DNA from: a bacterium Scap17
Lineage (GTDB): Bacteria > Pseudomonadota > Gammaproteobacteria > Pseudomonadales > Halomonadaceae
DNA: 64,000 bases
Direction of reading: 5' to 3'
NCBI GenBank assembly: GCA_013376735.1
Contig: VINJ01000001.1
Location: 2,108,001 to 2,172,000, forward strand
Position 1 is the first letter of the stretch. Each line of letters opens with the position of its first letter. Positions 47,985 to 54,804 of the stretch are shown here, one piece after another. A model generated the notes under the pieces. It was not told where the DNA came from. It was given only the letters and a program-made list of their open reading frames with translations, and did no database searches. The position numbers and the translations under genes were made by a program.

Positions 47985-49628
47985 TTGTTGATGGTCCTTG
48001 ACAAGAAGGGCATGGTACAAGATGCCAGTGAGAGGATGCTGGAAGTGACCGGATGGGCGCGTGAGCATCTTGTCGGCATGCCATTCTATACACTCATCAG
48101 TAGTGAAAATGGAAATTATGTTCACCGCATCAGTACTGCCTTGCGACTGGGTAACGCCTGCAACGAACTGGTAATGAACTTGAACTGCCAACACCAGGAA
48201 GATCGTCAGGTTCAGGTGGTCATTCCTGCGACCAATGGCAGCCAGTCGCAAGGTACGATGATGATGCTGACAGACATTACCGAACTGACCAAGACGCAAC
48301 AGCGACTTCTGGAGCACGAGCTGATAGACCCATTGACTCAGTTACCCAACCGGCTGTCGCTCAATCAGCACGTAAAGCAGCTGATCGGAGATGACACTGC
48401 ATTTGGCTTGCTTTTGGTCAACATTGATCGATTCCATAGCATCAATCACCACTTGGGACCCATGGACGGTGACCTCCTTCTGAAAGAGGTGGGCACACGG
48501 CTGAAGGAGTGTAATCCCGATTGGATTGGACGCACCGGGGGTGACGAGTTCGTCATGACCTGTGAAAAGGATAATCTGAGTACGCTGGTATGCCGAATTC
48601 AGAAGGCCTTCTCGCACCCACTTCTCAAGTCTGGCGAGCCTATTAATATCAGCTTCAGCATGGCAGGACTTGAGGCTCAGGCAAATGACGAAAGCCCCAG
48701 TCGTCTGATGCGCCTTCTTGAATTGACTATGGTCGACATCAAACACGAGGGGGGCAATCAATACCGCACCTGCGTTCGCGATAGCGCGTTGGAAGATGGG
48801 GAACCCTTATTCCTCAAGGAACGCTTGATAGACGAAGCCCTGACCATGGGCTGGTTTCGTCTTTATCTACAGCCCATCTTCAGTGCAGAAAGCTCCAATC
48901 TAAACAACCCGGAACTATTGGGTGCGGAGGCCTTGATCCGACTTGAGCATCCTGAACTTGGCCTCGTGCCACCCAATGAATTCATTGCCGCGGCAGAAAA
49001 GACCGGCCAAATCATTGCCATAGGCAACTGGGTGTTGGAAGAGGCAGCCAGCATTCTAAGTCAATGGCGTATGGATGGGTTCGAGGGACGCTACCTATCT
49101 GTCAATGCTTCCGTCATGCAATTCAGGGATCAAGACATGCTGCATCAGCTCGAGTCACTACTCGAGCGCCACACGATTCATCCTTCACAGCTTGTAATTG
49201 AGGTCACCGAGAATCTGATGCTTGATAGTAAGCCGGGTCTTCGGGACCAACTGCATGCCATTCGCAAACTGGGCATCAACCTATCACTGGATGATTTCGG
49301 CACAGGCTTCTCTTGTCTTTCTTATCTGCATGAACTGCCCTTCGGTATATTGAAGATTGATCGATCTTTCGTCATGAATGTCGAGACCGCCCCCCGAGAC
49401 AGAGAACTGGCGAAGATCATCGTCTCCATGGCGAAGTCGTTCGGCATGCAGGTCGTGGTTGAAGGAATAGAGAAAATTGGCCAAGCCAAAATATTCAAGG
49501 ATTTGGGGGTTTATGCTTTCCAGGGCTTCCTCTTCGGTCGCCCAATGCCAATTCCGGACTTTGAGAGACGCTTCCCCGGAAATGCGAGGATCGCATGGCT
49601 CAAGCCTGCCAAAAGCAACCGAGCTTAG
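47985..49628 (+). CDS. receptor C-terminal fragment (PAS-GGDEF-EAL)
   Basis: 547 codons from TTG; ATG at 47991. PAS (about 1-105; LMVLDKKGMVQDASERMLEVTGW), GGDEF (about 115-265) with intact RTGGDEFVMT, and EAL (about 275-535). All main EAL residues are present: AEALIRLEHPE, SVNASVMQF, VIEVTEN, LDDFGTGFSCL, LKIDRSF, VVEGIE, FQGFLFGRPMP. Both a cyclase and a phosphodiesterase activity are plausible. If translated from the internal start it would be a soluble, ligand-uncoupled enzyme, with possible effect on c-di-GMP level (inference). No ribosome site is obvious because the preceding sequence is the IS end. Confidence 0.85.
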   Translation: MLMVLDKKGMVQDASERMLEVTGWAREHLVGMPFYTLISSENGNYVHRISTALRLGNACNELVMNLNCQHQEDRQVQVVIPATNGSQSQGTMMMLTDITELTKTQQRLLEHELIDPLTQLPNRLSLNQHVKQLIGDDTAFGLLLVNIDRFHSINHHLGPMDGDLLLKEVGTRLKECNPDWIGRTGGDEFVMTCEKDNLSTLVCRIQKAFSHPLLKSGEPINISFSMAGLEAQANDESPSRLMRLLELTMVDIKHEGGNQYRTCVRDSALEDGEPLFLKERLIDEALTMGWFRLYLQPIFSAESSNLNNPELLGAEALIRLEHPELGLVPPNEFIAAAEKTGQIIAIGNWVLEEAASILSQWRMDGFEGRYLSVNASVMQFRDQDMLHQLESLLERHTIHPSQLVIEVTENLMLDSKPGLRDQLHAIRKLGINLSLDDFGTGFSCLSYLHELPFGILKIDRSFVMNVETAPRDRELAKIIVSMAKSFGMQVVVEGIEKIGQAKIFKDLGVYAFQGFLFGRPMPIPDFERRFPGNARIAWLKPAKSNRA

Positions 49629-50372
49629 GAAACGACTTGTGCCAAGAATACGACAGTCAAGTCCATTCTGAACGCTTGACCACCACAATGACCACCGCCT
49701 GATAAGCACAGCGTGCTCCTACCCAAATATAGGTATTTTGTCGCCGGTCCGTACCTGTCTGGGCTCCTGACATCAAACTCCCGATCAAGAATATTTGGTA
49801 TATCCAGGTGTGGTAGATCAGCCTTCTCGTAGGCGTGGCTAGGCTAGGCGGCTGTGAGCTCATCAGCCCCCAGTGGATCATCCGCCTGCTGGCCCGATAA
49901 CGACGCAGCTGTGTTCCTCATTTTGCGATGCTACGAGCGCCGGCAGAGCCGTTACTGACGGTATACGCCTCGACAGCCTGATCCAGCAGTTTCTGCTCAG
50001 TCTCACAGGGCCCTTCTATCCCGACCACGCCAAGCCCGGTAGCAACTGCGCCGCACCGCAAACACCTGACAGCAGGATCTGTCAATACACTTGATCACTG
50101 CGGGACCGATGAGATCTGACTCATCGAATGGCTGTTGCAGGCGATAACGGTATCGCCAAATTCTATCCCGATGGTGGCGAACAGGCCCAGCGGCAGGATT
50201 TGAGCAGCACTCCCCCATCCTGAAGCTTGTATAAGCCTAGATCGTTGCTGGCCCTTGCCTATGGTGACATTCCCAGCCCCTAATTCCAGCTGTCTGCCCT
50301 TTTCTTTTTCGCTGCTGGTAGGCAAACTCAACGCGCCTTCTTAATAACGCCATCGTCGAAAACTATGAGGAT
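49629..50372. other. non-coding stretch between receptor gene and cysI
   Basis: No frame here has convincing protein character. At 50072-50097 the text AGGATCTGTCAATACACTTG resembles the right end of the IS3-family element (shared ATCTGTCAA and TTG) and could be a remnant end of a related IS. Base composition is lower in G+C than in cysI. Confidence 0.45.
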
Positions 50373-50391
50373 TTATTCTTTTAAAGAATAA
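50373..50391 (+). promoter_or_regulatory. palindrome upstream of cysI
   Basis: TTATTCTTT-T-AAAGAATAA: perfect 9-bp arms with one central base, about 87 bp before the cysI start and followed by AAAGAATAGAGG. Its position and AT-rich dyad form would suit a CysB-type activator site, but no defined consensus match is claimed. Confidence 0.5.
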
Positions 50392-50477
50392 AGAATAGAG
50401 GGTATGGTGGCTTCAGCATCAACAAGATTCGCATCAGTGGACGATCATCTGATGCCCGACCGCAGGACACCCCTGAC

Positions 50478-52130
50478 ATGTATCGCTATGACACCTACGA
50501 CCAGACACTGGTCGACGAGCGGGTAGCTCAATTCAAGGACCAGATGGATCGCTATCTGGCGGGCCGTCTGGGAGATGAAGAATTCCGCCCCCTGCGCCTG
50601 CAGAATGGCCTCTACATCCAGCGTCACGCCCCGATGCTGCGTATCGCCATTCCCTACGGAATGTTGAGCGCTGTCCAACTGCGCGCCATGGCGGCCATCA
50701 GTCGTCGATATGACCGTTCCTATGGACACTTCACTACCCGCCAGAATCTGCAGCTGAACTGGCCGAAGCTGGAAGATGTCCCGGCGATTCTCGCCGAATT
50801 GGCTCAGGTCGAGATGCATGCGATCCAGACCAGCGGCAACTGCATCCGCAATACCACGACTGACCAGTTCGCCGGTATCGCGGAAGACGAGACCGTCGAC
50901 CCGCGTCCGTGGTGTGAGCTGATCCGTCAGTGGTCGACGCTTCACCCCGAATTTGCCTATCTGCCGCGCAAGTTCAAGATTGCCGTCACCGGCGCAAGCG
51001 CCGACCGCGCTGCCATCCAGGTCCACGATATCGGCATTCGTCTCAACCGCGCCGACGATGGCAGCGTCAAGGCCACCATCCTGGCGGGTGGCGGACTCGG
51101 CCGAACGCCGATGGTCGGTGACATCGTGCGCGAAGACCTCGACTGGCAGCACCTGCTGACCTATCTGGACGCCATCGTGCGTGTCTACAACCAGTGGGGC
51201 CGTCGCGACAACAAGTACAAGGCGCGCATCAAGATCCTGGTCAAGGCATTGGGAATCGAGGAATTCCGTCGTCGCGTCGAGGAAGAATGGGCCCACCTCA
51301 AGGATGGCCCGGAAACCCTCACCGACTCCGCCGTCACCAAGGCGACCAGCTACTTCCCCGAGCCTGAGCGCCGTGAAGTCAGTGCCGAGGCCATCGAGGC
51401 CTATGAGGCCCTGCGCCGCGAGAACCGTGCCTTCGCGCGTTTCGTGACCAACAACGTCGTCGGCCACAAGGTGCCGGGCTACAAGGCCGTCACCCTGTCG
51501 CTCAAGCGCCGTGAACTGGCCCCGGGTGACGTCACTGCTGACCAGATGGACGCCGTGGCTGACCTCGCGGAGCAATATGGTTTCGGTGAACTGCGCGTGA
51601 CACACGAGCAGAACCTGGTGCTGTCAGACGTGCCGGTCGATGAGCTCGAGACACTCTGGAAGGCGCTGGAAGAACTCGGCATGGCCAACCCGACTGTCGG
51701 CACGCTGGCGGACATGATCTGCTGCCCGGGTGGCGATTTCTGCTCGCTGGCCAATGCCAAGTCGATTCCCATCGCTCAGGCACTGCAGGACCGTTTCGAA
51801 GACCTCGACTTCCTGTACGACCTCGGCCCGCTGGACCTGAACATCTCGGGCTGCATGAACGCCTGTGGCCATCACCACGTAGGCAACATCGGCATCCTGG
51901 GTGTCGACAAGAAAGGCCAGGAGTTCTATCAAGTCTCGCTGGGCGGACGCAGCGACGACAACGCCACGCTCGGCAAGATCCTCGGCCCGTCCTTCAATGC
52001 CGAAGACATGCCAAACGTCATCGACAAGGTGCTGCAGGTGTACGTCGAGCAGCGTCTGGAAGATGAAGTCTTCGTCGATACCTACCACCGCATCGGCATG
52101 AAGCCGTTCAAGGAGCGGGTCTATGCCTGA
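50478..52130 (+). CDS. cysI: sulfite reductase hemoprotein (nitrite/sulfite reductase family)
   Basis: 550 aa. Six-electron reduction of sulfite to sulfide in assimilation. Two ferredoxin-like halves (RLQNGLYIQRHAPMLRIAIPYG; YGHFTTRQNLQLNWPKLEDVP) and the siroheme/[4Fe-4S] cysteines in MICCPGGDFCSLA (about 412-424) and NISGCMNACGHHHVGNIG (about 457-473). Companion of the DUF934 gene that overlaps its end; in this arrangement CysI is taken to be the assimilatory enzyme, not a nitrite reductase. Confidence 0.92.
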   Translation: MYRYDTYDQTLVDERVAQFKDQMDRYLAGRLGDEEFRPLRLQNGLYIQRHAPMLRIAIPYGMLSAVQLRAMAAISRRYDRSYGHFTTRQNLQLNWPKLEDVPAILAELAQVEMHAIQTSGNCIRNTTTDQFAGIAEDETVDPRPWCELIRQWSTLHPEFAYLPRKFKIAVTGASADRAAIQVHDIGIRLNRADDGSVKATILAGGGLGRTPMVGDIVREDLDWQHLLTYLDAIVRVYNQWGRRDNKYKARIKILVKALGIEEFRRRVEEEWAHLKDGPETLTDSAVTKATSYFPEPERREVSAEAIEAYEALRRENRAFARFVTNNVVGHKVPGYKAVTLSLKRRELAPGDVTADQMDAVADLAEQYGFGELRVTHEQNLVLSDVPVDELETLWKALEELGMANPTVGTLADMICCPGGDFCSLANAKSIPIAQALQDRFEDLDFLYDLGPLDLNISGCMNACGHHHVGNIGILGVDKKGQEFYQVSLGGRSDDNATLGKILGPSFNAEDMPNVIDKVLQVYVEQRLEDEVFVDTYHRIGMKPFKERVYA

Positions 52131-52674
52131 GGTGACTGCAGAAATGACATCAGCACGCGAATTGACCGATCAGCGCCAGGGTGGCGTCATCCGTCAGAAT
52201 CAGCTGGTGAGCGAAGATGCCTGGCAGGTCGTACGCCTGGATGAAGACGGCAACCTGACGAGCTATCAGCAACCCGCCCTGCTGCCGCTGGCAGAATGGC
52301 AGGCACTTGTCGCCGCCGGCGAAGGCTCTGATCATCTGGCACCCTGGCTTGCCAGTGACACCGAGCTCACGCCGGAACTTGGCAAGGCACTGGTGGACGC
52401 ACCGCTGCTGGCGGTCGACTTCCCGAACTTCAATGATGGCCGCGGCTACACCATCGCCCGCCTGATGCGCGAGCGCTTCGGCTATCAGGGTGAGATTCGC
52501 GCCATCGGTGACGTGCTGGTGGATCAACTCCACTACATGAGCCGTTGCGGCATCAGTGCTTTCGCCCTTCGTGACGATCAGTACGTGGAAGATGCCTTGC
52601 ATGCCCTGAGCTCGTTCAGCGTCAGTTACCAGACCGGTGTCGACCAGAAGACGCCGCTGTTCGCGCGTCGCTGA
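52123..52674 (+). CDS. DUF934 protein, cysI partner
   Basis: 183 aa; overlaps the cysI stop by 8 bp. Recognised by VDFPNFNDGRGYTIARLMRERFGYQGEIRAIGDVLVDQLHYMSRCGISAFALRDD, the DUF934 core. The family is nearly always next to cysI-type sulfite reductases and is presumed to help sulfite reduction; the mechanism is unknown to me. ATG 52144 is a possible alternative start. Confidence 0.9.
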   Translation: MPEVTAEMTSARELTDQRQGGVIRQNQLVSEDAWQVVRLDEDGNLTSYQQPALLPLAEWQALVAAGEGSDHLAPWLASDTELTPELGKALVDAPLLAVDFPNFNDGRGYTIARLMRERFGYQGEIRAIGDVLVDQLHYMSRCGISAFALRDDQYVEDALHALSSFSVSYQTGVDQKTPLFARR

Positions 52675-52691
52675 CCGCCCCTTCTTGATCA

Positions 52692-52748
52692 CTCACTGTT
52701 TCTGCCGGCAAACAGACGCGGGGTAGAAGGCAGAAACAGTCGAGTGAG
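52692..52748 (+). other. long inverted repeat after DUF934 gene
   Basis: ACTGTTTCTGCC (52695-52706) / GGCAGAAACAGT (52729-52740), 12-bp perfect arms extended outward by CTCA / GAGTGAG pairing. No T-run; precedes the true terminator. Confidence 0.6.
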
Positions 52749-52756
52749 CCAAGCAC

Positions 52757-52798
52757 AAAGCCCCCGTACAGGAAGGTCTCCTGGACGGGGGCTTTTTT
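52757..52798 (+). terminator. intrinsic terminator of the cysI operon
   Basis: AAAGCCCCCGT / ACGGGGGCTTT stem with an internal AGGA/TCCT pairing, followed by T6. Confidence 0.9.
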
Positions 52799-52864
52799 CA
52801 TGCCTGATGTTTCGTATCTGAAGAATCTTGTCTGGCGTTTCGTCTCAGTCGCCTGAGCGGCTCA

Positions 52865-53038
52865 TCAGCCGGCGACGACCGTGGACAGCAATGCCATCCC
52901 TCCCACCAGCAGTGCGGCCATCACCAGTCCCACCACCAGAAAGTCCAGCGCATGGCCATGCTCGAAATCACGCTTGCGATTGGCCTCCTTCTGGACTCCA
53001 AAGAATGCTGCCAGTACGGATTTGACTTCATTGATCAT
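52865..53038 (-). CDS. DUF2970 small membrane protein
   Basis: 57 aa. MINEVKSVLAAFFGVQKEANRKRDFEHG then one C-terminal TM helix (FLVVGLVMAALLVGGMALLSTVV): the DUF2970 pattern, function unknown. Start ATG 53038 has a perfect AGGAGG five bases away, which decides against the ATG at 53068. Confidence 0.85.
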   Translation of the reverse strand: MINEVKSVLAAFFGVQKEANRKRDFEHGHALDFLVVGLVMAALLVGGMALLSTVVAG

Positions 53039-53339
53039 GATCGCCTCCTGGTCGGTGACCTCACGCAATTCATCATCTGGGCACAGGGTTGTCTGAGGAC
53101 AGGGTCGTTGAAGCCAGTCTTGTTGAAGACAGAGTTGACTGGGGTCAGCACAGGATGCTCGCGCGCATTCCAGCAGAGGGAGCTATGCTCAACTCAGCTC
53201 AGGTTACGAAGCCTGTGCCACCAAACACCAGCCACTATCACTATTGGTCACAATAACGCCAAACACCAGCCGCCCCGCAGGTATTTCCCCAAAGGTTTGC
53301 ACTCATCAGCTATCAGATACCATGAGACAGGAGTCCAGA

Positions 53340-53699
53340 ATGCCAGTCGCCAATCAACCGATACAGCCTTTCGCTGCCATGTTCAGCACCCCACTGCCCT
53401 GGATGAATCGGCCCGATGACCTCGTGCATCCCCTCGCCCCCTTGATGCGTTGTCAGCAGGTATGGTGGACCCTGAGCCACAAGGCATATGAGCAGGAAAT
53501 CGAGTTTGTTCGCATGTGGCAGACCAAGAGCATGGAAATGGGCCAGTGCCTGCTATCCACCGGGTTCGTTGACCCTCTCGAGTCGAAGGAATGCCTGACG
53601 GAGATCGTCAGTGATGTGCAAGAACATACCGTCAAGCGCCTGCAACGCCTGCAAGGCCTGACAGATGAATTGAAGGAAGCCATCTGGGAGGAGATCTAG
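53340..53699 (+). CDS. small helical protein, possibly phasin-like
   Basis: 119 aa. ATG 53340 has AGGAG seven bases upstream. After a Pro-rich start (QPIQPFAAMFSTPLPWMNRP) the rest is predicted as amphipathic helices (LMRCQQVWWTLSHKAYEQEIEFVRMWQTKSMEMGQ, then VQEHTVKRLQRLQGLTDELKEAIWEEI by eye). Length and helix pattern resemble small granule-associated phasins of halomonads, but there is no pha gene nearby and the match is weak. 53069-53339 is non-coding. Confidence 0.55.
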   Translation: MPVANQPIQPFAAMFSTPLPWMNRPDDLVHPLAPLMRCQQVWWTLSHKAYEQEIEFVRMWQTKSMEMGQCLLSTGFVDPLESKECLTEIVSDVQEHTVKRLQRLQGLTDELKEAIWEEI

Positions 53700-53713
53700 G
53701 GCGCAGCTCTGGG

Positions 53714-53757
53714 CCTGGAGCTGGAGCTGGAGCTGGGGCTGGGGCTGGGGCTGGGGG
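53714..53757. repeat. hexanucleotide tandem repeat GCTGGR
   Basis: Seven head-to-tail units of CCTGGA / GCTGGA / GCTGGG starting 15 bp after the stop codon of the preceding gene. Likely to change length by slippage. Confidence 0.85.
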
Positions 53758-53888
53758 AGAGTTGCCCAAAAGCGCTTGTCGACAAGAGGCTAGCGGTGTC
53801 GTCGCCAGATCAGCAAGCCAATAAAAAGACGTCAGAAGATCTATCGGGGTAGATGATCCATCGGATCCGAGTGAGCCAAGCGAGAAAC

Positions 53889-53930
53889 GCACAACGCCCA
53901 GACTTCAGGGAGAAGTGCTGGGCGTTGTGC
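53889..53930. terminator. terminator-like hairpin between convergent genes
   Basis: 13-bp perfect arms GCACAACGCCCAG / CTGGGCGTTGTGC with further internal ACTT/AAGT pairing; no T-run, so rho-independent function is uncertain. Confidence 0.5.
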
Positions 53931-54049
53931 TTACACGCTTGCAGGCCTGATCAGACCATCGCGACACGTAAATCATACCTGCATAGCTCAGGACGTATAT
54001 CAAGAGTAGCTCAGAGCGTAGCGCAGGATAAGTCAGGCAAGACGAGGGC

Positions 54050-54340
54050 TTACTCTGAATCTGCGTTCCCCTTGAATGCCTCAAGCTCTCGCAGCCATGT
54101 CTGAGCGGCCTCACGATCAAGATCGAATTCCGCGATCAGGCTTTCGAGTCGCGCCACGAACTCCTCATCACGCTTCTGGGCGCGCGCCTCGTCATCGTCG
54201 GGGTTCGACTCGGCGGCGGGGACAGACTGAGAAGAGCGATCCAGCGCATTTAGCTCTTCCGCCAACGCCTTTTCGAGCTCATCAAAGAGAGCACGCTGCT
54301 TGCGAGCGCTGGCAATGATCTTTTCATCATGTCGGTTCAT
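54050..54340 (-). CDS. small acidic helical protein of unknown function
   Basis: 96 aa, rich in Glu, Asp and Ala. Two helical segments (RKQRALFDELEKALAEELNALD; RDEEFVARLESLIAEFDLDREAAQTWLRELEAFKG) are separated by a Ser/Pro/Asp-rich linker. No family recognised. The codon pattern fits the neighbouring genes. Ribosome site AAAAGTGGAAA is weak. Lies between two near-identical CTTGTCGACAAG palindromes. Confidence 0.6.
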   Translation of the reverse strand: MNRHDEKIIASARKQRALFDELEKALAEELNALDRSSQSVPAAESNPDDDEARAQKRDEEFVARLESLIAEFDLDREAAQTWLRELEAFKGNADSE

Positions 54341-54804
54341 GCACGATTTTCCACTTTTAATCTTGTCGACAACAAGAAGACAACGCTATGAGTTCACTGC
54401 AGGACGATGAGCGACAATTTGACTTGCAGTTTATGCACGACACCTTCAACACTCAACCGGCGCGCCTCAAATCAAGATGTTAGCGAGCCTCTTCTGGACA
54501 GCCATCGATAAATGACAGATATCTTCTTGAAAGCCATACAGAAAACTAGCTTCATCATGCCCCTTTCAACGTCTGCTCGCAAGACATCGCGCGATACGCA
54601 AGGCGCGCAAGTGCCCTGAACTGGGGCTTCGCGCAGTGTTGAGCGCCCTCACTTGGCATTGGGGCGGTAACATCGTAGCGTTGGCTAGATGGCATAGAGG
54701 ACTGAAACGATATCTTCTGGGGCTTGCGCTAGCCGCTATGCTCGAAACAGTGACATCATCACCCTCCCCGGCGCCACCGCATCACTCATGGATGACGTGA
54801 CTCG
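54341..54804. other. non-coding stretch with promoter for the Cache-HD gene
   Basis: No gene seen. Contains the palindrome CTTGTCGACAAC (54362-54373), related to CTTGTCGACAAG at 53775-53786, and an AT-rich part around 54480-54560. The gene at 54805 reads out of its right end. Confidence 0.45.

Larger units (their letters stand above)
43116..49628 (+). pseudogene. membrane GGDEF/EAL receptor gene split by nested IS elements
   Basis: Reconstructed by removing 43896-47987 (IS3-family copy 3 with its IS66 passenger, plus one ATTG duplication). The frame joins YRDTPAL-LMVLDKKGMVQD exactly, giving 806 aa: TM, periplasmic domain, TM, HAMP, PAS, GGDEF, EAL. The break falls at the very start of the PAS domain. 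Both halves are still open, so decay has not begun. Confidence 0.9.
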
